DNA from: Akkermansia muciniphila
GTDB lineage: Bacteria > Verrucomicrobiota > Verrucomicrobiia > Verrucomicrobiales > Akkermansiaceae
DNA length: 36,954 nucleotides
Direction of reading: 5' to 3'
Assembly (NCBI GenBank): GCA_945883695.1
Contig: CAMCYK010000035.1
Location: 1 to 36,954, forward strand
The position numbers were made by a program, and so were the translations under genes. This document shows positions 8,065 through 19,438 of the stretch, one piece after another (within the stretch, counting starts at the first letter, position 1; each line of letters begins with the position of its first letter). A model generated the notes under the pieces. It did not search any database, was not told the origin of the DNA, and saw only the letters and a program-made list of their open reading frames with translations.

Positions 8065-9502
8065 TCACGGATTGTATTCCTTCTCCACGGCTGCAAGCGC
8101 CTTGCCCACGCGCTCCAAGGATCTTCGGAACTCGCTGAAACAGTCGGTCACGCTCATCTCGCGTTCCTCGACCGCCGAGTTCGGATTCTTCACATCCAGA
8201 TCAAATCCTCGCTTCAAATCCCCGACCTTCACCTTCCACGCGACCTCGCTTTCCTCGCGCTTGTCCCACCACCCGATCATCGGCGCGAACTCGTCGAACT
8301 GGATGGCTTTGGTCTTGGAGTAGCTCTTCTGTCCTTCCGGCAGGCGGTGCTCGTAGTACCAGATTTCCCGGGTCGGCGTGCCCTTCTCGAAGAACAGCAG
8401 GTTGGTGGAGACGGTGGCGGGGTGGAAGGTGGACTGCGGGAGGCGGACGATGGTGTGGAGGTTGCAGTCGGTGAGGAGCTTTTCGCGGATGCGCTCCTTG
8501 TAGCCGTCGCCGGTGATGCAGCCGTCCGGCAGCACGATGGCGCAGCGGCCGCCGGGCTTGAGGAGCTGGATAAGGAGGATGATGAACAGGTCGGCGGATT
8601 CCCGGCAGCGGAAGGAGGCGGGGAAGTTCGTCCTCGACGCCCTCGGCGATGCCCGCGCCGAAGGGCGGGTTGGCGAGGATGACCTCCACCTGCTGCTTGG
8701 GGCCGATGGAGTTGTATTCGGTCTTGAGGCTGTCCCGGTAGTGGTAGTCCGGGACGTCGATGCCGTGGAGGATGAGATTGGTGAGGCCGAGGACGTAGGA
8801 GACCGGCTTGTATTCCCAGCCGGTGATGGACTTCTGGAGCACGGCCTCGTCGACGAGGGTGCGGACGTCGTTTTCCCGGATGTGGTCGATGGCGGCGCTG
8901 AGGAAGCCGCCGGTGCCGGCGGCGGGGTCGAGCACCTTTTCGCCGAGCCGCGGATTCGTCATGCGGGTCATCAGCTGGGTGATGGCGCGCGGGGTGTAGA
9001 ATTCGCCCTTGTTCCCGGCATCGCGGAGCTCGACGAGGATGGCCTCGTAGATGGTGCCGAAGATGTGGCGGTCGTCGCTGTTGTTGAAGTCGAAGCCGTT
9101 GAGCTGGTTGATGACCTTGCGCATCGCGTAGCCGGACTTCATGTAGTTGTTCGAGCCGTCGAAGACCTCCCGCACCAGCGCGGCCCGCTGCGGGGCCTGG
9201 GCGGAGTGGAGGGTTTTCAGGTCGATGAAAAGGCCGTAGGTCGGGTGGTTGACGAAGTTCAGCAGCTCGTCGCCGGTGATGCCCTCGGGATCCGCCGCCC
9301 AGTTCCGCCACTGGAATTTCTCCGGGATGACGGAGCGGTAGCCGGCGCGCAGCAGCTCGAGTTCCTGGTCCTTGTCGTCGAGGATCTTGAGGAAAAGCAT
9401 CCAGCCGAGCTGCTCCAGCCGCTGGGCGTCGCCGGAGATGCCCTGGTCCTCGTTCCGCATGATGTTGCGGACATTCTTGATGATTGCGGAGATGTTGGGA
9501 AT
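8065..9502 (-). pseudogene. hsdM: Type I restriction-modification DNA methyltransferase HsdM, frameshifted
   Basis: HsdM transfers a methyl group from S-adenosylmethionine to adenine in the HsdS target. The N-terminal helical domain (ISAIIKNVRNIM, with later EQLGWMLFLKILDD) is followed by SAM-binding motif I DPAAGTGGF (about residues 192-200) and catalytic motif IV NPPF (278-281). After codon 292 (8627-8629) the frame is lost. The matching continuation (FPASFRC, IVLPDGC and on to a stop at 8065) is in another frame and is restored if one base is removed at 8629. The joined product would be about 480 residues, normal for HsdM. No ATG, GTG or TTG precedes the conserved N-terminus in frame; the likeliest start position is an ATT at 9502 (or codons just upstream), which is uncertain. 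It lies about 110 bases downstream of the DUF3800 stop. Confidence 0.87.
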
Positions 9503-9558
9503 GGAAACGGGGTCTTGACGGGCGGGCCGGTCGGGTGGATCTTGCCGGCAAGTCGGAG

Positions 9559-9598
9559 TGGAAATGTCCGCCCGGCGTCTGGCTCCTGGAAATGTCCG
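9559..9598. repeat. Two direct copies of TGGAAATGTCCG
   Basis: The 12-base motif occurs at 9559-9570 and again at 9587-9598, in the gap between the DUF3800 gene and hsdM. Spaced short direct repeats of this kind are found at ends of some insertion sequences, so this may be an IS remnant or a binding site, but no inverted partner or transposase is visible. Confidence 0.4.
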
Positions 9599-9614
9599 GG
9601 GGCCATTCGCATGT

Positions 9615-10373
9615 CTAGGGGATGGAGTGGAATCCCCAGCCATCCGCCTCACCGGCCGGGCTTTGGTAGAACCTGGTGCGGATGATGTCAAAGGCACGGT
9701 TCGCCTGATGGGGCCGGAGGTGCGCGATGCCGATCGGGCGGGCGACCAAGTCGGCGATCTGGAGTCCCGCGGAGTTCGAGGTTTTCGGCACCATGACGAG
9801 GTCGAAGGGCAGCGGCCGGGCATGGGTACCCCCGACGTCGCAATGTCGCCGGAAAGCGAGTTCCAGCTCCCGGTCCTCCTTGCGGCCGCGGCATTCGACG
9901 ATGACCGGCGTGCGCTGCTCCGCTTGACCGGCCTCGATGAGGAAACGGAAGACCGCGTCGATCCCGATCTTCATGGCATGGTCGTAAACGCCGGTGGCCG
10001 GATCATCCGGCCCGGCGGCGAAGGCTGGCTTGTCGATGAGCACCGCGACGATGGTGGCGGGCATGGCTTCCATCAATGCGGTGAGTTCCTCCAGAAACCG
10101 CTCGCGCACCGGGCGTCTCAGCAGGAAGGAGAAAGCATCCTGCGGCTTCCGGATTTCATGCTCGTGCAGGACGACTTCATCGTGGCGCCAGTAGCGCATT
10201 TTGAAGTGCTGCAGCTCCGGGCAAAGGGTACCGATGTAGTCCGACTTGCGGATGATGACGAAGGCCAAGACGAAGACCGGGTGCTGGGGATTGATGCGGG
10301 TCAGGCTGTGGTCGCCGCTTTCATCGACGAAGACCAGGTAATCGCCGAAGTCCTGCTGGGGCTGCGGGCTCAT
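9615..10373 (-). CDS. DUF3800 domain protein inside the type I RM locus
   Basis: The 252-residue protein shows the DUF3800 hallmarks. These are an N-terminal 'VDESGD' motif (residues 16-21) at the end of a beta strand, an acidic mid-region strand 'PVIVECRGR', and a C-terminal 'LQIADLVA' (about 204-211) whose aspartate would complete an acidic triad. DUF3800 proteins are uncharacterised; an RNase H-like metal-dependent nuclease fold has been suggested from the D/E/D pattern, and I treat that as inference. The ATG (10371-10373) overlaps the hsdR stop by 4 bases, so it is coupled to hsdR, and hsdM follows. The frame is intact. The family is common in defence islands and is repeatedly found near restriction genes. 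Confidence 0.82.
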   Translation of the reverse strand: MSPQPQQDFGDYLVFVDESGDHSLTRINPQHPVFVLAFVIIRKSDYIGTLCPELQHFKMRYWRHDEVVLHEHEIRKPQDAFSFLLRRPVRERFLEELTALMEAMPATIVAVLIDKPAFAAGPDDPATGVYDHAMKIGIDAVFRFLIEAGQAEQRTPVIVECRGRKEDRELELAFRRHCDVGGTHARPLPFDLVMVPKTSNSAGLQIADLVARPIGIAHLRPHQANRAFDIIRTRFYQSPAGEADGWGFHSIP

Positions 10374-12376
10374 GCGGAGCGGTAGAGTTCGCCGCTGAGC
10401 TGGTGGACGGCGGCATCGTAGGCCGGCTTGCCGCCGAAAGCACGGATGATCTCGACCGGGGAACCGAGCTTGCTCAGCGGATCGAGACGGATGATTTCCG
10501 GGTTCTCCAGATCGAGGACTCCGTCGTCGGCGTACTTGTCGAGCAGGGCTTCGATGACCTTGCGGGCGAGGTCGCCATAGCGGGTGAAATAGTCGCGCTT
10601 CTTCACTTGGTCGGCGCGTTCCTTCCGGGTCAGCGGTTTCTGCTCGAAAGCGACGTGGCAGATCAGGTCGAAGGGATCGAAGGCCGAGCCGACCTCCTCG
10701 TCGAGGGCGGCGAAGAGGACGCCTCGGGCCTCCAGCTCCGCGACGATGGCGCTCTTGGTTTCCGCCTGGTTCCACGAGGCGAGGAAGGAGTCCAGCGAGG
10801 CGTAGGTGGCGCGGACATTGCGGCGGGTGTAGTCGCGCAGGCTTTCGGTGATGACCTTGCCGTCGCTGCCGAGGTATTGGACGCGCTCCTTGATCACGGT
10901 GACCTCGACGCCGTTGACCGTGATCTTGCGGGACGCCGGAGGGGGGCTCGGTCCTTCCGCGATGCCGGTGGTGGCGGAGCTCCAATCGATGGGGAAGTCG
11001 ATCTCCTCGCCGGTCAGCTCGTCGACCACCGGGGTGTCGTCGCTTTCGCTCTCCGTGCCGGAGAGGTCGTCGTCCTGGCGGGCTTCCTTCACCCGGACGG
11101 GATCGCCGTCGAAGTCCTTGTCGGCGAAGAGCGAGGTGACGCTCCGGAAGTCCATGATGGTGAAATAGTGTTTCCCGAAGTCCTCGTTGTCGCCGGTGAT
11201 TTGCATCACGTATTTCGGGTTCACCGCGACCTGGTCGGCGTTGGCGTTCGCCGGTTCCCGGCGCATGCCTTCGGCGTGCTCGATGTCGACGCAGAAGACG
11301 ATGGTCTTCGCGAAGCGGTCGTTGCCCTTGAGGAACTCGGTGATCTTGCGCGCCACGATCTGGCGGCGTTCCTCGACGATAATGTGCTTGTCGAAGTCGG
11401 TCCGGTTGTAAATGCGGTCTTCGACGACCTTGCCGGACTTGTCGGTGAACCCGGCGGGTGGGCACCAGCCTTCGGCGTCGATGTCGGGCGTGACCTTGAC
11501 CACCTTGTACGGGGCGAGGAATCCGTCGTCGATGCCCTGCTTGAGCGAGTAGGTGTAGAGCGGATCGCCGAACTATTCCGAACTGGAAATCTCCTTCGTT
11601 TCCTTGGGCGTGGCGGTCAGGCCGATGTGGGTGGCCCCGTGGAAGTAGTCGAGGATTTCCCGCCACTTGCTGTCCTCGCGGGCGCTGCCGCGATGGCACT
11701 CGTCCACGATCACGAGGTCGAAGAAGTCCGGGCTGAACTGCTTGTAGGCGTCGTCGTCGCTGTTCTTGTGGTCGGAGAGTCCCTGATAGAGCGCGAGGTA
11801 GATGCTGTAGGCGGTGTTGATCTTCTTGTGCTTGTTGACCGTCATCGCCTGGTTGATCGCGGTCTGCTGGTAATAGCGCGGCGAGCGGTTGGAACCGTCG
11901 ACGAAGTAGTCCTGCGAGACGATGGGTTCGATGGCGGCCGCGATGCCTTTGTAGGCGCAGTATTTCCGCCAGAGCTCTTCGGGTCCGGGGAAGGCATGGA
12001 GGGGAATCTCGGTTTCGATATCGCCGTCCTGAACCGTGCGGTCGTGGAAGTGGAAGGCGTCGCCGTTGCTGCTGAAGACAAAGGGAAGATCGAGGGTCCT
12101 GGCGTAGCCGAGTGCTTGCTGGATCCCGGCGGCGACCGTGTGCCTGTTGTCCTTCGCCTCGATGACCGCGATCGGGATGTTCGGCTTGTAGTAGAGGATG
12201 TAGTCGGCGCGCTTCTTCTCGCCGCGGGCGTGGATCTTTCCGCGGACATAGATCCGGCCGTCGGTGAAGCTCAACTCCTCGCGGATCTGGGTGTCGAGGT
12301 TCCATCCGGCCGCCACGAGGCTGGGCGTGATGAATTTCGAGCAGATGTCGCGCTCGCTGAGGGATTTCTTGTTTAT
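10370..12376 (-). pseudogene. hsdR: Type I restriction endonuclease subunit HsdR (EcoEI-type), degraded
   Basis: HsdR translocates DNA with a helicase motor and cleaves it. A single frame of 669 codons is recognisable. The nuclease domain keeps its PD-(D/E)xK residues (D58 in RADYIL; E73 and K75 in IEAK). Helicase motif II is DECH (225-228) and motif III is TATPKE (about 254-259). The EcoEI-type C-terminal domain spans the last 150 residues. Three defects are visible. The expected start Met of the 'NKKSLSERDIC' terminus is ATA (12374-12376). Between 'YYQQTAIN' (168-175) and 'IYLALYQ' (192-198) the segment that normally holds Walker A (GTGKT) is absent, about 60-70 residues short, without breaking the frame. 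Codon 268 is TAG (11573-11575), followed in frame by FGDPLYTYSLKQGI. The stop overlaps the DUF3800 start. The product cannot be a working motor as written. Confidence 0.9.
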
Positions 12377-15090
12377 GCCTCTGTGACGGATGCTCCGGGG
12401 ATAATCGCGGATCCAGGGAGCAGGTTCTGCGGAATCGCGAAGGCGGTGCTCGTCGCCGGCCAGTTCGCGGCTTTCCAGGTGCCGGCGACGGTCCAGGATT
12501 GGAGCGTGGTGGAGGTCTCGATCTTGTAAAAACGGCCGGGCACGGTTTGCACGGTGGCGATCGCCGAGGTGCCGGACGGTCCGGACGGTCCGGGCGTCAG
12601 GCCGAGCGCGAGCAGCACGCTGGACGGATCGGTCGGGTCGGTGCCGGCTTCGCGCTCGGCGGCGTCGGTCATGCCGTCCCCGTCGCTGTCGGCGGCGCCG
12701 GACAGGCTTGTTAGAGAGGCGGCCCAGGCGAGTTTCCACTTGTCGGGCAGGCCGTCGCCATCCTCGTCCTCCTTGCCGCCGAAGCCGAACGAGATCGAGA
12801 AGTAGTAGTCGCGGGTGAAGTCGCTGTGCTGGTAGCCCTTCATCACCGGGGCCGCGCCGACGGCGATGCTGCTGGCGACGTCGGTGACGTCGTAGCTGTA
12901 GTAGATCTGGTCGGTCCCGTCGTATTCGTAGGAGACGACTCCCGGGCCGCTGCCACCGCTGCCGTCGGGGTAGGCGTCGACAAAGCCCGGCGCGATCTTC
13001 TCGCCGGGGGCGAGGGTCAGGCGGACCGGCGCGGCGGCGAAGGGCAGGTCGTTGTCGCCGAGGCTGTAGCCGGTGCGGGTGCCGCCGATCGCCCGCACCG
13101 TGAAGTCGTTGTCGGCGTTGACCCGGACCAGGAACGGCGTGACCGGATCGCCCTGCCGCGAGGCGTGGAAGCGGAAACGCTCCACGGTGACGGTCATCGG
13201 ATTCGCGGTGGTGTTGGTGAAGGTGTTGTCCTCGTTGATGACGAGGTTCGAGCGCCAGGTGTCGAGGCTGGCCGCGGCGGGCGGCTGCGCGCCGACGTCG
13301 CCGATCCAGAAGCCGGAGGCCGGGTCGAAGCCCATCCGGTGCGGCTCGCGCAGGCCGATCGCGTAAAATTCCTCGAGCACCGTTGCCGTGCCTCCGACAT
13401 GCGGCTGGGCCCAGGGGTTGTCACTAGGAATATAGTAGTTCTGGCTGTAGGAGCCGGCGCCCGCCGGCTGGCGGCGGATCGGGTGGCTGACGGAACCGCC
13501 CCGCAGGTCCACGTCCATCCGCCAGACGCCGGAGCGGGCGCGCTCGTGGATCTTCTGGGCGTCATCGATGGCGTTGGCGCTTTCCTCGCCGCCGTCGCCG
13601 AACGCGAGGTAGAGGAAGCCGTCCGCGCCGAAGCACATCCCGCCGCCTTCGTGACCCTTGGCGACGTCGTGGAGATGCAGCAGGATCTGCTCGCTCGACG
13701 GCAGGAAAGCGCTGCCGTTCCAAGTGAAGCGGGCGAGGCGGTTGTAGAAGGGATTGTTGTTGTCGACCAGCGCGTCCGGCGAGTCGTTGGCCGGATGGTG
13801 GGCGTAGTAGATGTAGAGGTGGTCCTTGCCCTGGCCGGTGCCGAACTGGGGGTGGAAGGCGGTCGAGAAGATGCCGCCGTGCTTGTGGGAGGAAACGCCC
13901 TGGTCCCAGTTGAGATACCAGACGCGATCGGTGATGTTGAGCACCTCGCTGCGGGTGGTGGCCGCGTCGTGGTCGGCCAGTTTGAAGACGCGGCCGTCCA
14001 TTTCCACGACCATCAGCTGCCCGGCCTGGCCCGGCCACGGCTTGGCATCGATCGGCGATTCCCAGTCCAAGGCCGGGAACGCCTCGACCACCGCGACGCC
14101 GGTCGGGACGACCGACAGCGTGGGCAGCGCGCCGTTGGCGAAGGGCGCGACCGGGCGCGGCCCGCCGAAGCCGCTGGTGCCCTCGGCGTGGGCGCGCAGC
14201 GAGATCGCGGCGGGGGTCGGAAAGTCGGAGGGCACGGTGGCCGGCGGATTGATGCCGGCGCACCATTTGAGGGCGCGCACGAGGTTTTCCTGGAAGGCGG
14301 CGCAGCGCGCAGGCCGGCGGGTTCGGCATCGCCCTCCCAGATATGGCCGTAGGTCGAAGCGTAGACCCGCCCGCTGCCGTAGTTGACCGTCCACTCGACG
14401 GGAAACTGGAGCTGGGTTTGCGGATCCTTGGCATAGGAAAGGATGCTCAGGTTTTGCGCCGGGCCGCGGGCATAGCGCCAGACTTCCAGGTTGGCCGCCA
14501 TCCAGGACGACGGCAGGCCGGCGTGGATCGGGTGGTTGCCCAGCCGCTTGACCAGCACGTCGACGTTCGGACCATGGCTGGTGTAGGCGGCCGGCCCGGG
14601 CTGGCCGGGCGGGTGGATCAGCAGCGATTCGTTGGCGTTGACCACGACCGCCGTGCCGGAGCCGGCTTCATTCCAGCGCAGGCCGAGCATCTCGCCGTAT
14701 GCCGGCCAGTTGACGAAGGAGTCGCAGGCCTCGTGGAAGGCGACGAAGCCGCCGCCACCGCTGACGTAGCTGGCGAAGGCCGTCTCGACCGCCGCCGGCC
14801 AACGCGGTTCGCCGCCGAAGCCGTTGCTGTAAGCGGAGAGCACCACGTCGTAGGCGGAAAAGTCCGGCGACCAGGTGGTCCAGCCGGGGTCCGCCGCCGC
14901 GCCGGGAGTGACCGTCACATCGAGGTCCAGGCTGCCGTCGCGGGACAGGATCGCCGTCAGGATGTCCTCGCGGTGCTGCCAATCGTGGTTGCTGGCCCCC
15001 TCGATCAGCAGGCCTTGGTCCGCTCGGCAAGGGCCGGCAACACGCCGGTGATCAGCAGCAGGAGGGAAAGGAAAACACGGGGGGGCGGTC
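12373..15090 (-). pseudogene. ThuA-like domain fused to a glucose/sorbosone dehydrogenase-like propeller, frameshifted
   Basis: The first part (15090 to about 14310) is a ThuA-like, class-I-glutamine-amidotransferase fold domain: 'LLIEGASNHDWQHRE', 'GGGFVAFHEACDSF' and 'GRVYASTYGHIWEGDAEPAGLR'. It continues as 'CAAFQENLVRALKW' only in another frame. Removing two bases from the GCGCGC run at 14303-14310 restores it. The second part is a PQQ-type sorbosone dehydrogenase-like beta propeller ('GGGMCFGADGFLYLAFGDGGEE', 'YAIGLREPHRMGFDP'). It then has a DGDG-rich calcium-type linker and a short C-terminal beta segment. ThuA-GSDH fusions are typical of Verrucomicrobia and Planctomycetes and are thought to be extracellular sugar-oxidising enzymes. 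The signal peptide (RVFLSLLLLITGVLPALAE) exists only in a shifted frame between a G7 run (15079-15085) and about 15022. The stop TAA overlaps the hsdR start position. Confidence 0.82.
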
Positions 15091-15228
15091 ATGGGGGTGC
15101 CGGTCGGGGGTCCGGTCGCGAGGGACGCGGGAGGCGGCCCCGGGGCATCTGAAACAAGCAACCGAGAAAAGCACGAATCCGCGCCGGAAGCCAGCGCTTT
15201 GAATTTCGGATATTTTGATTATCCGCGC

Positions 15229-15591
15229 TCAGCGCCCGATCCCGCAACGGAGCACGAACCAGGCGGGGTTCAAATGGCCGAGCGGCCCGCGCAGTTGGTC
15301 GATCTCCTCCGCCGGCCCGTGGAATTCCAGCCGGGTCAGGTCGGCGATCGTCAGCATTTCACCGAGCACGGCGCCGACATTCTCGAGGTGGTACAGCACC
15401 CCGGCCGCCCCGGCGTAGCCTTCGCGGCAAAAAACCTGGTCCTCCAGCGTGGTGAACTCGTAGAACAGGCAGAGCGGTTCGCCGCGGGTGGTCTCGACGA
15501 ACTTTTTCAGCAGGCACTCCACCTGCTCCCCCTTGCCGGCATGCGCTTTGAAGTAGGGATGGATGGTGACGAGATTGGAGGGCAGGCTCAT
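15229..15591 (-). CDS. ABM-like dimeric alpha/beta-barrel protein
   Basis: The 120-residue protein has the pattern of the antibiotic biosynthesis monooxygenase (ABM) superfamily. An N-terminal strand 'VTIHPYFKAH' is followed by a helix 'KGEQVECLLKKFVETT', a strand 'CLFYEFTTLEDQVFCREGYA', a helix 'AAGVLYHLENVG', and a final hydrophobic strand. Such proteins form small dimeric barrels that bind quinone- or haem-like ligands or act without cofactor; the substrate cannot be told from sequence. There is no signal peptide, so it is cytoplasmic. It is transcribed away from acnA; the 156 bases between them hold both promoters. It precedes the ThuA/GSDH gene on the same strand with about 140 bases between, so they need not share a transcript. 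Confidence 0.75.
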   Translation of the reverse strand: MSLPSNLVTIHPYFKAHAGKGEQVECLLKKFVETTRGEPLCLFYEFTTLEDQVFCREGYAGAAGVLYHLENVGAVLGEMLTIADLTRLEFHGPAEEIDQLRGPLGHLNPAWFVLRCGIGR

Positions 15592-15662
15592 GGTGAGGCG
15601 CGCACTTTCGCCAAATCACCGGTCACGGCAAGCCCCTTCGCCCCGGGGCCCGGGGAACCTTT

Positions 15663-15690
15663 TTGACATTTCCCCGCCGCTTCCTAACCT
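15663..15690 (+). promoter_or_regulatory. Possible sigma70-type promoter of acnA
   Basis: A perfect TTGACA (15663-15668) is followed after 16 bases by TAACCT (15685-15690), about 57 bases before the acnA ATG. The -35 is consensus but the -10 matches only in part, so this is a tentative call. Confidence 0.3.
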
Positions 15691-15747
15691 CCCGCCCGCA
15701 GCGCAAAAGCCCTGCATCCGATCCGTCCCGTATTCCGCACACCGACC

Positions 15748-18602
<2,855 letters not shown>

Positions 18603-18606
<4 letters not shown>

Positions 18607-18937
18607 ACGTCATGTCCCTGTCCCGCACGCTGTTCCGCTCCAGCGGTCTGGCCGGCCTTGCCTTCCTTGCCTCCTGCGGCAACAGCGTGAGCCTGGATCC
18701 CGCCCGGCGCGCCGAGGCGTCGAAGATCCCACGACGCTCGGCCTGATGCCGCTGCAGACCTTTTCGAGCGAGATGCAGATCATCATGGAAGTCGAGGCCA
18801 CCCTCACCGCCAACGACGGCACCGTGATCTGGCGCACGAACTCCGGCAGCTATCCGCACAACGACCAACTGCCGGTCTTCCCGCCGGCTCGAACGGTCCC
18901 CAGTGGCCGGTCCTCAGGCTCGTTCGAAGCGCCTTGA
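18603..18937 (+). pseudogene. Lipoprotein gene downstream of acnA, frameshifted and truncated
   Basis: The ATG overlaps the acnA stop (ATGA, 18603-18606). The first frame encodes a lipoprotein signal peptide with a lipobox LASC (around residues 23-26) but stops at about 18747. From about 18720 a second frame continues with coding character ('DPTTLGLMPLQTF', 'MEVEATLTANDGTVIWRTN', 'SGSYPHNDQLP'), implying a one-base indel near 18705-18722. After about 18866 the sequence turns into a palindromic repeat that supplies a chance stop at 18935-18937. The intact gene would thus be a longer exported lipoprotein co-expressed with aconitase; its family is not recognised. Confidence 0.6.
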
Positions 18938-18978
18938 CTGCCGGTCTTTTGACCGGCTCGAAGCGCTCGAACGTCCCT
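18868..18978. repeat. Two REP-like palindromic units
   Basis: Two related units begin ACTGCCGGTCTT (18868-18879 and 18937-18948) and continue with CCGGCTCGAA. The second can fold as GCCGGTC-TTTT-GACCGGC (18940-18957). Between them GGCTCGTTCGAAGCGC and, after them, GCTCGAAGCGCTCGAAC add further small palindromes. The block sits exactly where the acnA-linked lipoprotein frame loses coding character. The next 80 bases, to 19060, hold nothing recognisable. Confidence 0.6.
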
Positions 18979-19060
18979 TGGAATACAAAAAGGTATGTGC
19001 TTTAGGAACCATTGATAGGTCAAGCCGGGCCAGTCGGCGGCCAAGGCCATCACTACCCCA

Positions 19061-19255
19061 TCAATAGGCTGCCGGAGCCGCCGGATTGGACGCGGCGGGT
19101 GCCGGCGCGGTTCCGCCGGTGGCCTCTGCCCGGTTTTCGATGCGGTCGCCGACTTTCTGGAGATCCTGGCCGAAACCACGGGTCGTGCTGCAGGAGGTGG
19201 ACAGGGCGAGTCCGAGGCTTGCCGACAGTAAGGCGATGATTCGAAGATGTTTCAT
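19061..19255 (-). CDS. Entericidin-like small lipoprotein
   Basis: The 64-residue product has a basic N-terminus, a hydrophobic signal segment (about 5-19) and a lipobox ending in Cys22 (STSC). It is followed by 'STTRGFGQDLQKVGDRIENRA', the pattern of the entericidin EcnA/EcnB family (xTxRGxGxDxxxxGxxIE). Family members are small membrane-associated lipoproteins; EcnB in E. coli is a bacteriolytic, stationary-phase lipoprotein. The C-terminal Ala/Pro tail is longer than in E. coli. The gene diverges from the large secreted-protein gene at 19439, with about 180 bases of shared upstream DNA. Confidence 0.8.
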   Translation of the reverse strand: MKHLRIIALLSASLGLALSTSCSTTRGFGQDLQKVGDRIENRAEATGGTAPAPAASNPAAPAAY

Positions 19256-19438
19256 GACGTCCCGAGAGCTAGGCCAAAGTTTCCGGCGATGCAATGGGAA
19301 AGCTGGCGACACGCTCCCGTCGCTTCCGCTGGCGCTTCTGGGTGCTGTCGGGCTTGAAACCCGAATGAACCGCCGGCCTTGCCCGGTAGGTGCGGGCCGG
19401 TGATTGACGCGGCGCAGCCTCTCGGCGAAACTGCCGGA

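Noticed and set aside
7216-11575. Stop-codon recoding as a deliberate feature of the RM genes
   Set aside because: Two different stops (TAA and TAG), a frameshift and a deletion in the same operon fit decay or sequence error better than recoding.
10403-12529. Long plus-strand open frame (708 codons) opposite hsdR
   Set aside because: It is the antisense shadow of the GC-rich hsdR frame; low-complexity Val/Asp/Gly-rich translation with no domain, while the minus strand shows clear helicase and nuclease motifs.
12826-14352. 508-codon plus-strand frame opposite the dehydrogenase
   Set aside because: Val/Gly/Asp-rich shadow; sorbosone-dehydrogenase motifs are on the minus strand.
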